Shown here piece by piece: positions 48,802 to 59,617 of a DNA stretch of 64,000 bases. The notes under the pieces were generated by a model. The model did no database searches, was not told where the DNA came from, and saw nothing but the letters and a program-made list of their open reading frames with translations. The stretch's first letter is position 1; each line of letters starts with the position of its first letter. A program made the translations under genes and the position numbers. Source of the DNA: Burkholderia ambifaria (lineage in GTDB: Bacteria > Pseudomonadota > Gammaproteobacteria > Burkholderiales > Burkholderiaceae); contig NZ_LKPJ01000005.1 in NCBI RefSeq assembly GCF_001443045.1, positions 276,900 to 340,899 on the forward strand, written 5' to 3'.

Positions 48802-48839
48802 CGACCGGCGTGCCGGCGGCCGTGGCCGCCGCCAAAAGC

Positions 48840-48868
48840 AAAAAGGCCGCGTTCGACGCGGCCTTTTT
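48840..48868. terminator. Bidirectional terminator between ppsR and trmH
   Basis: A perfect 12-bp stem AAAAAGGCCGCG/CGCGGCCTTTTT with a 5-nt loop lies between convergent genes and can serve both strands. Confidence 0.9.
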
Positions 48869-48915
48869 CGTGGTGCGGGATCTGCGCGGGCGACGCCGTG
48901 CGCCAGGTTGTCATG

Positions 48916-49698
48916 TCACGCGCTCCGCTGCTGCCGCACCTGCTCGAACAGGCACACCGCCGCCGCGGCAGCGACGTTCAACGACTCCATCCCGCCCGGC
49001 TGCGGAATCGTCACGCGATGCGTAGCCGCGTCGCGCCAGAACGCCGATACGCCGGCGCCCTCGTTGCCGAACACCCATGCGACGGGTCCGGCCAGATCGC
49101 AGTCGTAGACTGCCTGCGCGCCGTGCGAGTCGGTCAGCGCGACCGGCACGTCGAGCCGCCCGGCGAGCGCGTCCGGCTCGACATCCTCGTGGATCGACAG
49201 CAGGAAGTGCGCGCCCATCCCCGAACGCAGCACCTTCGACGACCACGCGTAGGCCGTGCCCGGTGCGCAGAACACGTGCCGCACGCCGGCCGCCGCCGCG
49301 CTGCGCAGGATCGAGCCGACGTTGCCGGCATCCTGCACACCGTCGAGCACCACCGACGTATGCGCGACACGCTCCGGCAGCGGCTGCTCCGGCCGATCGA
49401 CGAGCAGCAGGAAACCCACGCCGCTGACCACGTTCGACAGTTGGCCGAACAGCGCGTCGGGCAGCGTGACGACTCGCTGGGCATCGACGCGCGCGATGAT
49501 CGCCTGCGCTTCGTCGTGCGCGAGTGCGCCTTCGGTCGCGACACATAGCTCGGGTGTCGCGCCCGTGTCGAGATACGCGCTGGCGAGATGGAAACCTTCG
49601 AGCAGCGCCTGGCCGCCGCGCCGCTGCTGGGACGTCGAACCCGCGAGCGCCTTCAGGCGTTTGTATAGCGGGTTGTCACGGGATGTAATGCTTTTCAT
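48916..49698 (-). CDS. TrmH/SpoU-family RNA 2'-O-methyltransferase
   Basis: A 260-residue SPOUT methyltransferase. An N-terminal substrate-binding region starts [15 protein letters not shown]. The knotted domain has the three SpoU motifs: [25 protein letters not shown] and [17 protein letters not shown]. The target nucleotide (rRNA or tRNA) cannot be read from the sequence. The start at 49698 overlaps the rnhB stop by 4 bp (ATGA). It ends the long minus-strand cluster. Confidence 0.92.
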   Translation of the reverse strand: MKSITSRDNPLYKRLKALAGSTSQQRRGGQALLEGFHLASAYLDTGATPELCVATEGALAHDEAQAIIARVDAQRVVTLPDALFGQLSNVVSGVGFLLLVDRPEQPLPERVAHTSVVLDGVQDAGNVGSILRSAAAAGVRHVFCAPGTAYAWSSKVLRSGMGAHFLLSIHEDVEPDALAGRLDVPVALTDSHGAQAVYDCDLAGPVAWVFGNEGAGVSAFWRDAATHRVTIPQPGGMESLNVAAAAAVCLFEQVRQQRSA

Positions 49699-50339
49699 CG
49701 AATCAGGTCGAGTGCCGCGCGCACCGGCGCGAACGAGCGCCGATGCGCTTCGCACGGGCCGTGTTCGCGCAGCGCGGCAAGATGTTTCGCGGTGCCGTAG
49801 CCCGCATGCACGTTGAAGCCGTACACCGGGAAGCGTTCATGCAGGTCGACCAGCATGCGGTCGCGCGTGACCTTCGCGAGGATCGACGCGGCCGAGATGC
49901 TCGGCACGAGCGCATCGCCGCTGACGATCGCCTCGGCACGCACCATCAGCGTCGGACAGCGGTTGCCGTCGATCTGCGCAAGCGTCGGCAGCACCGACAA
50001 GCCCTCGACGGCCCGCTTCATCGCGAGCATCGTCGCGTGCAGGATGTTGAGCGTGTCGATCTCGTCGACGCTCGCCGACGCGACGCAATACGCGCGCGAA
50101 CGCGCGACGATCAAGTCGTACAGCGCATCGCGCTTTTTCGCGGACAGCGCCTTCGAATCGTCAAGCCCGTCGATCGGCTGCGCGGGGTCGAGGATCACCG
50201 CGGCGGCCACGACCGGCCCCGCGAGCGGGCCGCGGCCCGCTTCGTCGACGCCGCAGACGATCTCGTCGGGCCGGCTGAAGTCGAACCCGCCCTGCACGTC
50301 GATCGACGCGCGGCGGCGTGGTGCACGAGCTGCCGTCAT
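49695..50339 (-). CDS. rnhB: Ribonuclease HII
   Basis: A 214-residue RNase HII removing RNA from RNA-DNA hybrids and single ribonucleotides from DNA. The catalytic Asp-Glu pair is in [20 protein letters not shown], with [11 protein letters not shown] and the later acidic motif regions following. The ATG at 50339 overlaps the lpxB stop (ATGA); the open frame upstream runs through lpxB in another phase and is not used. It has about 20 extra N-terminal Arg/Ala-rich residues. Confidence 0.95.
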   Translation of the reverse strand: MTAARAPRRRASIDVQGGFDFSRPDEIVCGVDEAGRGPLAGPVVAAAVILDPAQPIDGLDDSKALSAKKRDALYDLIVARSRAYCVASASVDEIDTLNILHATMLAMKRAVEGLSVLPTLAQIDGNRCPTLMVRAEAIVSGDALVPSISAASILAKVTRDRMLVDLHERFPVYGFNVHAGYGTAKHLAALREHGPCEAHRRSFAPVRAALDLIR

Positions 50340-51505
50340 GCGCGCCCCTTGCGTAGCTCGAGTACGCGCACGACCGCCTCGGCGGCCTTCGCGGCCGTGT
50401 TCTGCCGCAGCGAAAGATGCATTTCGGTAAAGACTTCGGTCAGCGTGCGGCGGTTTGCGTCGTCGCGCAGCTGCGTGAGCGTCGCATCGGCGAGCGCCTC
50501 GGGCGTCGCGAAATGCTGCAGCAGCTCGGGCACGACGAAGCGCCCCGCCAGGATGTTCGGCAAGCCGACGTACGGCAGATAGCCCTGCCGGCGCATGATC
50601 TGCCCGGTCAGCCAGGGCACCTTGTACGAGATCACCATCGGCTTCTTCAGCAACGCGGCTTCCAGCGTGACTGTGCCGCTCTTCACGAGGATTGCGTCGG
50701 CGGCCGTCATCGCGACCTGCGAGCGGCCGTCCGTGATCGTCAGCGCGAGCTGCGGATGCGCGTCGACGAGCGGCTGCAGCAGCTCGCGCAGCGCAGGCGT
50801 CGCCGCCGGCATCACGAACCGCACGCCGGGCTCGCGTTGCTGCATCAGCGCCATCGCCGCGAAGAACGTCGGGCCGATCAGCCCGATCTCCGAGCGGCGG
50901 CTGCCCGGCAGCACCGCGATCACCGGGCCGTCTGCGGCCAAGCCGAGCGCGATGCGCGCGCCGTGCGTGTCGGGTTCGAGCGGAATCTCGTCGGCCAGCG
51001 GATGACCGACATACGTCGATGCGACACCCGCCTTGTCGAGGATCGCCGGTTCGAACGGGAACAGACACAGCATGTGGTCGACGGACTTCGCGATCTTCTT
51101 GATCCGCCCGCCGCGCCACGCCCAGATCGACGGACACACGAAATGGATCGACGGGATGCCCGCGTCGCGCGCGGCCTGCTCCACGTTGAAATTGAAGTCG
51201 GGCGCGTCGACGCCGATGAACGCGTCGGGCCGCTCCGCGAGCAGCTGGCGCTTCAGCTCGCCGCGAATCCGCAGGATCTCCGGAATCTGGCCCAGCGCCT
51301 CGACGTAGCCGCGCACCGTGAGCTTATCCATCTGCCAGTGCGAATCGAAGCCGTGCGCGAGCATCCGCTGTCCGCCGATCCCGTAGTACCGGGTCGACGC
51401 GGGCAGCCGCTCTTGAAGTCCGCCGAGCAGCGACGCCGCGAGCAAATCGCCCGACGGCTCGCCGGCCACCATCGCGAGCCGGAGCTGATTGGTCGGGAGC
51501 GACAT
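50336..51505 (-). CDS. lpxB: Lipid-A-disaccharide synthase
   Basis: A 389-residue glycosyltransferase joining UDP-2,3-diacylglucosamine and lipid X in lipid A synthesis at the inner membrane. It opens [20 protein letters not shown] and contains [13 protein letters not shown] and LPGSRRSEI, all signature segments. It starts 3 bp after lpxA and overlaps rnhB by 4 bp. Confidence 0.96.
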   Translation of the reverse strand: MSLPTNQLRLAMVAGEPSGDLLAASLLGGLQERLPASTRYYGIGGQRMLAHGFDSHWQMDKLTVRGYVEALGQIPEILRIRGELKRQLLAERPDAFIGVDAPDFNFNVEQAARDAGIPSIHFVCPSIWAWRGGRIKKIAKSVDHMLCLFPFEPAILDKAGVASTYVGHPLADEIPLEPDTHGARIALGLAADGPVIAVLPGSRRSEIGLIGPTFFAAMALMQQREPGVRFVMPAATPALRELLQPLVDAHPQLALTITDGRSQVAMTAADAILVKSGTVTLEAALLKKPMVISYKVPWLTGQIMRRQGYLPYVGLPNILAGRFVVPELLQHFATPEALADATLTQLRDDANRRTLTEVFTEMHLSLRQNTAAKAAEAVVRVLELRKGRA

Positions 51506-51508
51506 CGC

Positions 51509-52297
51509 TTAGCGGATGATGCCGCGTTGGGACGCGTCGATGAACTCGACGAGCGCGGTGACCGCTGCATCGCCTTCGCCGCCCGCGGCCGCCAGCTCAC
51601 GCAACTGCACCTTCGCTTCCTCGAGCGACAGGCCGTTCTTGTACAGCAGGCGGTACGCGCTGCGCAGCGCCGAGATCGCGTCGGGCGAGAAACCGCGCCG
51701 GCGCAGGCCTTCGACGTTGACGCCGTGCGGCTCGGCCTTGTTGCCGGCCGCGATCACGAACGGCGGCACGTCCTGCACGAGCGCCGAGGCGCCGCCCAGC
51801 ATCGAGTGCGCGCCGATGCGCACGAACTGGTGCACACCCGACATCCCGCCGACGATCGCCCAGTCGCCGATCTCGACGTGGCCGGCCATCTGCGCGTTGC
51901 TCGACAGGACCACGTTGTTGCCGACGCGGCAGTCATGACCGATATGCACATAGGCCATGATCCAGTTGTCGTCGCCGAGCGTCGTCACGCCGATATCCTG
52001 CACGGTACCCGTGTGGATCGTCGTGAATTCGCGGATCGTGTTGCGATTGCCGATCACGAGCTTCGTCGGCTCGTCCTTGTACTTCATGTCCTGCGGACGA
52101 CCGCCGACCGACGCGTAATGGCCGATGCGGTTGTCCTCGCCGAGCGTCGTGTGACCTTCGATCACGCTGTGCGAGCCGACCGTCGTGCGTGCACCGATCG
52201 TGACGTGCGGCCCGACGATCGCATACGGCCCGATCTCGACGGACTCGTCGATCTGCGCGCCCGGTTCGACGATCGCGGTGGGATGAATCCTGGTCAT
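51509..52297 (-). CDS. lpxA: UDP-N-acetylglucosamine acyltransferase
   Basis: A 262-residue left-handed beta-helix acyltransferase, first step of lipid A synthesis. Hexapeptide repeats run from [25 protein letters not shown] onward, and the catalytic His is in the [14 protein letters not shown] region. The C-terminal helical part has [18 protein letters not shown]. It lies 67 bp after fabZ. Confidence 0.96.
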   Translation of the reverse strand: MTRIHPTAIVEPGAQIDESVEIGPYAIVGPHVTIGARTTVGSHSVIEGHTTLGEDNRIGHYASVGGRPQDMKYKDEPTKLVIGNRNTIREFTTIHTGTVQDIGVTTLGDDNWIMAYVHIGHDCRVGNNVVLSSNAQMAGHVEIGDWAIVGGMSGVHQFVRIGAHSMLGGASALVQDVPPFVIAAGNKAEPHGVNVEGLRRRGFSPDAISALRSAYRLLYKNGLSLEEAKVQLRELAAAGGEGDAAVTALVEFIDASQRGIIR

Positions 52298-52364
52298 GCG
52301 CCGTTGCCTCTCGATGTGATGTGTCGCGTTGCTCGCGTTACGTTGCCCATGCGTGCCGCGTCGC

Positions 52365-52832
52365 TCAGGGCGCCGCGTCGGCCGTCTTGACCGTGCACAT
52401 CAGTTCGGCTTCCGCCGCCACCTTGCCGTCCACTTCCGCCACCGCCTTGAACTTCCAGATGCCGCGGATGTAGCGTTCGAACGTCACGTTCAGAATCAGT
52501 TGATCGCCCGGTTCGACCACGCGCTTGAAGCGCGCGCCGTCGATGCCGACGAAGTAGTACAGCGTGTTTTCCGGATCCTTCGGCTGCTCTTCCGCGAACG
52601 TCAGCAGCGCGGCCGCCTGAGCGAGCGCCTCGAGGATCAGCACGCCCGGCATCACCGGCCGCTTCGGGAAGTGCCCCTGGAAGAACGGCTCGTTGATCGA
52701 CACGTTCTTCAGCGCTTTGATCCCCTTGTGCGGCTCGAGTTCGAGCACGCGGTCGACGAGCAGAATCGGGTAGCGATGCGGCAGCAGCGTGAGGATCTTG
52801 TGGATGTCGAGATTGATTTTTTCAGTGCTCAT
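52365..52832 (-). CDS. fabZ: (3R)-hydroxyacyl-ACP dehydratase
   Basis: A 155-residue hot-dog-fold dehydratase of fatty-acid synthesis. The catalytic His is in [15 protein letters not shown] and the Glu in [10 protein letters not shown]. The start at MSTEKIN is the family start; an in-frame ATG 26 codons upstream is not. Its place between lpxD and lpxA, which use hydroxyacyl-ACP, is conserved. Confidence 0.96.
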
Positions 52833-52961
52833 GATGGTTCGTCTCACGCAGAGGCTGCGCGGTGGTGATGCAAAGGCTGAAGCGGGCCGCCGCGCGGCCC
52901 AGTCTGGCAAACCGGGCCGGATGCGCTGGCCGTGCCCGGTTCGTGGTCTCGCATGATGCGC

Positions 52962-54071
52962 TCAGGCGTCCGTGCCGCCCTGGGCGGCCAGCGCGGTCTC
53001 GAGCGCCTTGATGCGCTCGCGCAGCTTATCGAGGTTGCGCACGAGCGCGGCGCTCCGGTTCCATTCGCCGTGATCGACGGCCGGGAATGCGCTCGTGTAG
53101 ATGCCGGCCTTCGGCAGCGACTTCGACACGCCCGACTTCGCGGTGATGATGACATAGTCGCCGAGCGTCACGTGGCCGGCGATGCCCGCCGCGCCGCCGA
53201 TCATGCAGTGACGGCCGATCGTCGTGCTGCCCGCGATGCCCGCGCTGCCGGCGATCACCGTGTAGGCGCCGATCCGGCAGTTGTGGCCGATCTGGACCTG
53301 GTTGTCGATCTTCACGCATTCCTCGATGACGGTGTCCGCCATCGCGCCGCGATCGATCGTCGTGTTCGCGCCGATCTCGACGTCCGGGCCGACCGATACG
53401 CCACCGACCTGCGGGATCTTGACCCAGCTGCCGGTACGCGCATCGCCGTCACCGACGAAATCGGGCGCGAAGCCGAACCCGTCGGAACCGATCACGGCAC
53501 CCGAATGGATGATCGCGCGCGGGCCGATCTTGCAGCCGTGGTACACCGATGCGTTCGGATAGAGATGCGAACCGGCGCCGATCGTCGTGCCGCGGCCAAC
53601 GAACACGTTCGCGTCGAGCTGCACGCCGTCCTCGATGACCGCACCGGCCTCGACCGTCACGTGCGGGCCGATCACCGCGCTCGCGGCAACCTGCGCGGCC
53701 GGATCGATCGTCGCGCTCGGATGCACGCCGGCCGCGCGCGGCGGCGTGGCGAGATCGATGAACATCTGCGCGACGCGCGCGAAGTACGCGTACGGATTCG
53801 GCGTCACGATGAAATTGCGGGGGCCGGCGTCCCGGGGGCCGGCCGGCCGGCCTTCAGCGGCCGCACCCAGCTTTTCGAAATCCTTCGGCGCGATCAGCAC
53901 CGCGCCGGCGCGGGTCGTCTCGACCTGCGACAGATACTTCGGATTCGCGAGAAACGCGAGTTGCTGAGGGCCTGCCTGGTCGAGCGGCGCGAGGCCGCCC
54001 ACCTTGCACTGGGCGTCGCCGGCGATCTCGCCGCCGAACCGCTTTACGAGTTCCTCGAGCGTCAATGCCAT
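52962..54071 (-). CDS. lpxD: UDP-3-O-(3-hydroxyacyl)glucosamine N-acyltransferase
   Basis: A 369-residue beta-helix acyltransferase, third step of lipid A synthesis. The N-terminal domain starts [29 protein letters not shown]. Hexapeptide repeats follow, with [13 protein letters not shown] holding the catalytic His. A stretch of Gly/Arg/Pro near residues 72-85 ([13 protein letters not shown]) is a low-complexity insertion relative to what I know of the family. It begins 16 bp after skp. Confidence 0.95.
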   Translation of the reverse strand: MALTLEELVKRFGGEIAGDAQCKVGGLAPLDQAGPQQLAFLANPKYLSQVETTRAGAVLIAPKDFEKLGAAAEGRPAGPRDAGPRNFIVTPNPYAYFARVAQMFIDLATPPRAAGVHPSATIDPAAQVAASAVIGPHVTVEAGAVIEDGVQLDANVFVGRGTTIGAGSHLYPNASVYHGCKIGPRAIIHSGAVIGSDGFGFAPDFVGDGDARTGSWVKIPQVGGVSVGPDVEIGANTTIDRGAMADTVIEECVKIDNQVQIGHNCRIGAYTVIAGSAGIAGSTTIGRHCMIGGAAGIAGHVTLGDYVIITAKSGVSKSLPKAGIYTSAFPAVDHGEWNRSAALVRNLDKLRERIKALETALAAQGGTDA

Positions 54072-54087
54072 TCGTCGTCTGCTCCGT

Positions 54088-54615
54088 TCAGTTCGTCGAG
54101 CCGGACGCGAGCGCCTTGAGCACCTTGTCGGTGATGTCGATGCGCGGGCTGACGTACACGGCTTCCTGCACGATCAGGTCGTAATTCTGCTGCTCGGCGA
54201 TCTGCTTGATGACCTTGTTCGCGCGCTCCAGCACCGCCGCGAGCTCCTCGTTGCGGCGCTGGTTCAGGTCTTCGCGAAACTCGCGCTGCTTGCGCTGGAA
54301 GTCGGTGTCGAGCTGCGCGAGATCGCGCTGCTTCTGCGCACGATCGGCCGCCGACATTGACGCGCTGTTCTTGTCCAGCGAGTCGGACATCGACTTCAGA
54401 CGCGCCGCGAGATCCTGCAGATCCTTGTCGCGCTTCGCGAACTCGGCTTCGAGCTTCGTCTGCGCCACCTTGGCGGGCGCCGACTCGCGCAGGATCCGAT
54501 CCGAATTGACCGCCGCGATGCGGGCGACGTCCTGAGCATGTGCCGTCGCCGCGCCCAAGGCCAGCGCAACGGTCAGCGCACACATCACTCGTTTCGAAAA
54601 CTTACCGGTTGGCAA
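54088..54615 (-). CDS. skp: OmpH/Skp periplasmic chaperone
   Basis: A 175-residue exported chaperone that carries unfolded outer-membrane proteins. The signal peptide runs to AHAQ (about residue 28), and the rest is helical coiled coil with [27 protein letters not shown]. The start is given as TTG at 54615 because GAGAGGG lies 5 nt upstream. An ATG ten codons later (54585) would shorten the basic n-region of the signal peptide. It lies between bamA and lpxD, its conserved place. Confidence 0.92.
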   Translation of the reverse strand: MPTGKFSKRVMCALTVALALGAATAHAQDVARIAAVNSDRILRESAPAKVAQTKLEAEFAKRDKDLQDLAARLKSMSDSLDKNSASMSAADRAQKQRDLAQLDTDFQRKQREFREDLNQRRNEELAAVLERANKVIKQIAEQQNYDLIVQEAVYVSPRIDITDKVLKALASGSTN

Positions 54616-54649
54616 AATTACCCTCTCGTTACTGTTGTCATGCGTTCGA

Positions 54650-56956
54650 TCAGAACGCCGTCCCGATCTGGAACTGGAATTTCTGGTACTGGTCGCCTTC
54701 GTGCTTCTGCAGCGGGAAGCCGAGACTCAGCTTCAGCGGACCGATCGGCGAGATCCACGCAAGACCCACACCGTAGCCGTAACGCAGGCCGTTCGCGCCG
54801 GTACTCGTGCCACCCGGCGCGTTGCCCCACACGTTACCGCCGTCGAGGAACGTGAACACGCGCAGCGTGCGGTCGTAGCCGGTGCCCGGCAGCGGGAACG
54901 TCAGCTCGATGTTGCCGACCACCATCTTCGAGCCGCCGATCGGGTCGTTCGTCTTCGTGTCGCGCGGGCCCAGCGAGCTCGGCTCGTAGCCACGCACGGA
55001 GCCGATACCGCCCGCGTAGTAGTTCTTGAAGATCGGGTACGGGTTGCCGATGCCGTTACCGTAACCGCCCTGCAGGTTCAGGCCCAGGATGAAGCCGCGC
55101 GAGAACGAATAGTAGTACTGCGCCTGCAGGTCGGCCTTGTAGTACTGGATCTTGCCGACCGGCACGCCGTATTCGACGTTCGCCTGCGTGAAGTAGCCGC
55201 GGCTCGGGATCAGCGCGCTGTCACGCGCATCGCGCGACCACGCGACGGTCAGCGGCACCGTGTTCGACACGCGGCCGAACTCGTTCACGTAATCCTGGTA
55301 GCTCTGTGGCGTGTTCGAGTCGACGTCGAGACGGTTCTGCTCGAAGCCTGCGCCGAAGTACACGGTGTCGACTTCCGAGAACGGGATGCCGAACTTGAGG
55401 TTGCCGCCCGCGCTAATGATCCGAAAGCTCGAGCTCGTCGAATAGTAGAGCGGCTGGTACGTGCGGTAGTAGACGTCCGTGATCCGCTTGATGCCGTCGA
55501 CCGTGAAGTACGGATCGACCTGCGTGACCGTCAGCGTGCGGTAGCTCTTCGCGGTGTTGACGTTCACCGACAGGCTCGTGCCCGAACCGAACACGTTGTC
55601 CTGCGACACGCCGGCCGACAGCACCACCTTGTCCGTCGACGAGAAGCCCGCGCCCAGCGTGATCGCGCCGGTCGGCTTTTCATCGACCTTCACGTTCACG
55701 TCGACCTGGTCGTTCGTGCCCTCGACCGGCACCGTCGTCACGTCGACGTTGGTGAAGTAGCCGAGACGGTTTACGCGGTCCTTCGACAGCGCAAGGCGGT
55801 TCGAATCGAACCACGAGCTTTCGAGCTGGCGCATTTCGCGGCGCACGACTTCGTCGCGCGTGCGCGTGTTGCCGACCACGTTGATGCGGCGCACGTACAC
55901 GCGGCGGCTCGGATCGACGACAAGGTTCAGGTTCACCTTGTGGTTTGCCTGGTCGATGTCCGGCTGCGCGTTGACGGTCGCGAATGCGTAGCCGTATTCG
56001 CCGAGCTTGTCGACGATCGACTTCGTCGTTTGCTGCAGCTTTTCGGCCGAGAAGCGATCGCCCGGCTTGATCTTGATCAGCTTGTTCAGTTCAGCTTGGC
56101 GATCGAGCAGGTTGCCCGACAGCTTGATGCCCGACACCGTGTACGGCTCGCCTTCGTGCAGCGTGACCGTCAGGTACATGTCCTTCTTGTCGGGCGAGAT
56201 CGACACCTGGGTCGACTCGATGTTGAACTCGAGGTAGCCGCGGTTCAGGTAGTACGAGCGCACGGCCTCGAGGTCGCCCGTCAGCTTTTCCTTCGAGTAC
56301 AGGTCGTTCTTCGTGTACCAGGAGAACCAGTTCGGCGTCGACAGCTGCATTTCGTCGCGCAGCGTGCTGGTGCTGAACGCCTTGTTGCCGATGAAGTTGA
56401 TCTGGCGGATCTTCGCGCTCGGGCCTTCGGCGACCGCGAACAGGATCGACACGCGGTTCGCGTCGACCGGCGTGACCGTCGTCTTGACCTCGGCTGCGTA
56501 GAAGCCGCGCGTGAGGTACTGGCGCTTGAGCTCCTGCTCCGCCTTGTCGACGAGTGCCTTGTCGTAGTAGCGGCCGTCGGCCAGGCCGACCGCGCGCAGC
56601 GCCTTCGTCAGGTTGTCCTTGTCGAATTCCTTCGTGCCGGTGAAATCGATCGACGCGATGGCCGGACGCTCCTGCACCTGCACGATCACGACGTTGCCCT
56701 GGGTGGCGATGCGCACGTCGTTGAAGAAGCCCGTCGCGTACAGCGCGCGGATTGCTTCGGATGCCTTGTCGTCGGTGAAGGTATCGCCCTGCTTGATCGG
56801 CAGGTAGGCGAACACCGAACCCGCTTCGACGCGCTGCAACCCCTCGATCTTGATGTCTTGCACCACGAACGGTGCCGCTGCATGCGCCGCGAGGCCGTGC
56901 GCGGCGAGCGCGGCCGCTGCAACTGTCTTAGGTACAAAGCGATGAGGTTTGAACAA
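54650..56956 (-). CDS. bamA: Outer-membrane protein assembly factor BamA
   Basis: A 768-residue Omp85 protein with a signal peptide ending AHAA near residue 27. Five POTRA domains cover about residues 28-430, starting FVVQDIKIEGLQRVEAGSVFAYLP. A 16-stranded barrel follows, with VRGYEPSSLGPRD holding the conserved VRGY/F loop motif. It ends in Phe (FQIGTAF), as expected for recognition of outer-membrane proteins. Confidence 0.97.
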   Translation of the reverse strand: MFKPHRFVPKTVAAAALAAHGLAAHAAAPFVVQDIKIEGLQRVEAGSVFAYLPIKQGDTFTDDKASEAIRALYATGFFNDVRIATQGNVVIVQVQERPAIASIDFTGTKEFDKDNLTKALRAVGLADGRYYDKALVDKAEQELKRQYLTRGFYAAEVKTTVTPVDANRVSILFAVAEGPSAKIRQINFIGNKAFSTSTLRDEMQLSTPNWFSWYTKNDLYSKEKLTGDLEAVRSYYLNRGYLEFNIESTQVSISPDKKDMYLTVTLHEGEPYTVSGIKLSGNLLDRQAELNKLIKIKPGDRFSAEKLQQTTKSIVDKLGEYGYAFATVNAQPDIDQANHKVNLNLVVDPSRRVYVRRINVVGNTRTRDEVVRREMRQLESSWFDSNRLALSKDRVNRLGYFTNVDVTTVPVEGTNDQVDVNVKVDEKPTGAITLGAGFSSTDKVVLSAGVSQDNVFGSGTSLSVNVNTAKSYRTLTVTQVDPYFTVDGIKRITDVYYRTYQPLYYSTSSSFRIISAGGNLKFGIPFSEVDTVYFGAGFEQNRLDVDSNTPQSYQDYVNEFGRVSNTVPLTVAWSRDARDSALIPSRGYFTQANVEYGVPVGKIQYYKADLQAQYYYSFSRGFILGLNLQGGYGNGIGNPYPIFKNYYAGGIGSVRGYEPSSLGPRDTKTNDPIGGSKMVVGNIELTFPLPGTGYDRTLRVFTFLDGGNVWGNAPGGTSTGANGLRYGYGVGLAWISPIGPLKLSLGFPLQKHEGDQYQKFQFQIGTAF

Positions 56957-57020
56957 CGTGCATCCCCAATATTTAGCTGCATCAAATCAGGCGGCGGCCG
57001 ACTGGCCGCCACCTGACGCT

Positions 57021-58400
57021 TCAGAAATGGATTAACCGAGCCAGGTCGTTGAACAGCGCGATCGCCGACAACGCGACGATGCAGATCAGCCCGGCTCTTT
57101 GCAGAATCAGCTGCCAGCGCTCCGAAACGGCTTTCCCGGTCGCGGCTTCAACCAGATAATATAACAGATGACCCCCGTCCAAAACGGGAATCGGCAGCAA
57201 GTTCAGCACCCCGAGGCTAATGCTGACAAGGGCGAGGAACGACAGGAAGGCCGACGGACCGAGCCGCGCGCTCTTGCCCGCGTAGTCGGCAATCGTCACC
57301 GGGCCGGACAGATTCTTCAGCGACGCGTTGCCCGTGATCATCCGCCCGAACATCTTCAGCGAATAAACGGAGATGTCCCACGTGCGACGCGCGCCGAGCT
57401 GCAGGCTCTCGATCGGTCCGTAGCGCACGTCGACCGACGGCGTGTGCATCGACAACGCCGCGCCGATGCGGCCGACCTGCTGCCCCGTTTCGTCGTCGCG
57501 CTGCGCCTGCGGCACGATCGACACCGTCCGTATGGCGCCGCCGCGCTCGACCCGCAGATCGACCGTCTGGCCCGCGTGGTGCTTCACCGCGTCGATGAAG
57601 CGCGACGCGCCGCCGATCGGCTTGCCGTCGAGCGCGAGCAGCTTGTCACCGGCCTTCAGGCCCGCCTGCTCGGCGGCGCTGCCGGGCTGTACCGACGCCA
57701 CCGACAACGTGCCGCCGCCGGCCTCGAAGCCCAGGTGCATCATGAAATCGTCGTCGAGCTCGCTTTCGGGCACGTTGCGCAGGTCGACGCGGAAGTCGAA
57801 CGTCGACGCGCCGCCGTCGCGCGCGCCGAGCACGACCTCGCGATGATCGAACGCGGCGGCCAGCAGCTTCCAGCGCAGGTCCGACCACGAGCGCACCGGC
57901 ACGGCCTCGCCGCCCTCGGCGTCGCGGATCGATACGATCGTCTCGCTGCCGTCGAAGCCCGCGCGCGCCGCCGCCGTACCGGCGGCCGGCGGCGCGAGCA
58001 CTGCGGCCAGCTCGGTCACGCCGGTTGCGAATACGGCGGAAAAGAGGACGATTGCCAACAGGAAGTTCGCGATCGGGCCGGCGGCGACGATCGCGATGCG
58101 CTTGAACACCGATTGCCGGTTGAACGCCTGGCCGAGCTCCTCGGGCTTCACGCCCGGCCCCGGCTCGCGCTCGTCGAGCATCTTCACGTAACCGCCGAGC
58201 GGCAGCGCGGAGAGCGTCCACTCGGTGCCGGTCCTGCGGCTGACCCAGCGCGCGACGGGTTGGCCGAATCCGATCGAGAAACGCAACACCTTAACGCCGC
58301 ACCAGCGCGCGACGCGATAGTGTCCGTACTCATGCACGACGACCAGCACCCCGATCGCCACCGCAAACGCGATCAGTTCGACCAGCACGTTCATGAGCAC
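57021..58400 (-). CDS. rseP: Site-2 metalloprotease RseP
   Basis: A 459-residue intramembrane protease that cleaves anti-sigma factors such as RseA. The zinc site is HEYGH near residue 23 and PVLDGGHLLYY near residue 405. Two PDZ domains lie between, the second clear as SVQPGSAAEQAGLKAGDKLLALDGKPI. Four membrane segments are visible. It starts 5 bp after dxr; an ATG two codons in is an alternative start. Confidence 0.95.
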   Translation of the reverse strand: MLMNVLVELIAFAVAIGVLVVVHEYGHYRVARWCGVKVLRFSIGFGQPVARWVSRRTGTEWTLSALPLGGYVKMLDEREPGPGVKPEELGQAFNRQSVFKRIAIVAAGPIANFLLAIVLFSAVFATGVTELAAVLAPPAAGTAAARAGFDGSETIVSIRDAEGGEAVPVRSWSDLRWKLLAAAFDHREVVLGARDGGASTFDFRVDLRNVPESELDDDFMMHLGFEAGGGTLSVASVQPGSAAEQAGLKAGDKLLALDGKPIGGASRFIDAVKHHAGQTVDLRVERGGAIRTVSIVPQAQRDDETGQQVGRIGAALSMHTPSVDVRYGPIESLQLGARRTWDISVYSLKMFGRMITGNASLKNLSGPVTIADYAGKSARLGPSAFLSFLALVSISLGVLNLLPIPVLDGGHLLYYLVEAATGKAVSERWQLILQRAGLICIVALSAIALFNDLARLIHF

Positions 58401-58405
58401 CTCAT

Positions 58406-59602
58406 TCAGACAGTGCGCTCCACGCGTGGCGCAGGCGCTTTCGCAATAATCTCGGCGGCGAGGCGGCGTGCCTCGGCGTCCGCCGCAAGGACGTCGTCGA
58501 GCCCGTTCGGGTTGCGGTTCGGCAGTGCGTTGAGCACCGCATCGACCGTCGCCGCGATCGCCATGAAGCCGATCCGACGCTCGAGAAACGCTTCGACCGC
58601 GATTTCGTTCGCCGCGTTCAACGCCGCACTCGCGATGCCGCCCTCTTCAAGCGCCTTCAGCGCGAGCGCGAGGCACGGGAAGCGCGTGTAATCGGGTTTC
58701 TCGAACGACAACTGCGCGATCTGCGCGAGGTCGAGCTGGTCGACACCCGCGTCGACACGCTCCGGGAACGCCAGCGCGTGCGCGATCGGCGTGCGCATGT
58801 CGGGGTTGCCGAGCTGCGCGAGCACCGAGCCGTCGCGATACGACACGAGCGAATGGATCACGCTCTGCGGGTGGATCAGCACGTCGATCCGGTCGCCGGC
58901 CAAGCCGAAGATCCAGTGTGCCTCGATCACCTCGAGGCCCTTGTTCATCATCGTCGCGGAATCGACGGAAATCTTGCGGCCCATCACCCAGTTCGGGTGC
59001 TTGCAGGCCTCGTCCGGCGTCACGTCGACGAGCGTGGCCGGCTCGCGCGTGCGGAACGGGCCGCCCGATGCGGTCAGGATGATCTTCGAGATCCCGCCGT
59101 GCTCGTTCGCGTCACGCGGCATGCACTGGAAGATCGCGTTGTGTTCGCTGTCGACCGGCAGCAGGATCGCGCCATGGTCACGCACGGCGTCCATGAAGAT
59201 CGCGCCCGACATCACGAGCGATTCCTTGTTCGCGAGCAGGATGCGCTTGCCGGCGCGCGCGGCCGCCAGGCTCGGCGCGAGGCCGGCCGCGCCGACGATC
59301 GCAGCGACGACCGTGTCGCAGCCGTCGCTCTTCGACACATCGACGAGCGCCTGCGGCCCGTACAGCACCGTGGTCTTGCTGCCCGCTGCGCGCAGCTTTG
59401 CCTCGACGTGCGCAGCCGTGTTGGCATCGCCGACCACCGCGACTTCGGGCGCGAAGCGCAGGCACTGCTCGACGAGCTTGTCGCCGTTGCGGTGCGCGGT
59501 CAACGCGTAGATCGAGAAACGCTCGGGATGGCGGGCAACCACGTCGAGCGTGCTGTCTCCGATCGAGCCCGTGGAACCGAGCAGTGTCAGACGTTTTTGC
59601 AT
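58406..59602 (-). CDS. dxr: 1-deoxy-D-xylulose 5-phosphate reductoisomerase
   Basis: A 398-residue enzyme of the MEP isoprenoid pathway. The NADPH-binding motif [20 protein letters not shown] opens the protein. [15 protein letters not shown] and [15 protein letters not shown] are the conserved substrate and metal regions. It lies 15 bp after cdsA and supplies precursors that end in undecaprenyl phosphate made by the nearby uppS. Confidence 0.97.
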   Translation of the reverse strand: MQKRLTLLGSTGSIGDSTLDVVARHPERFSIYALTAHRNGDKLVEQCLRFAPEVAVVGDANTAAHVEAKLRAAGSKTTVLYGPQALVDVSKSDGCDTVVAAIVGAAGLAPSLAAARAGKRILLANKESLVMSGAIFMDAVRDHGAILLPVDSEHNAIFQCMPRDANEHGGISKIILTASGGPFRTREPATLVDVTPDEACKHPNWVMGRKISVDSATMMNKGLEVIEAHWIFGLAGDRIDVLIHPQSVIHSLVSYRDGSVLAQLGNPDMRTPIAHALAFPERVDAGVDQLDLAQIAQLSFEKPDYTRFPCLALALKALEEGGIASAALNAANEIAVEAFLERRIGFMAIAATVDAVLNALPNRNPNGLDDVLAADAEARRLAAEIIAKAPAPRVERTV

Positions 59603-59617
59603 AACAGAAATAGTGGT

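Noticed and set aside
54635..57016. A 793-codon open frame opposite bamA
   Set aside because: It is an antisense shadow of bamA with no recognisable domain; BamA on the other strand is complete with signal peptide and C-terminal Phe.
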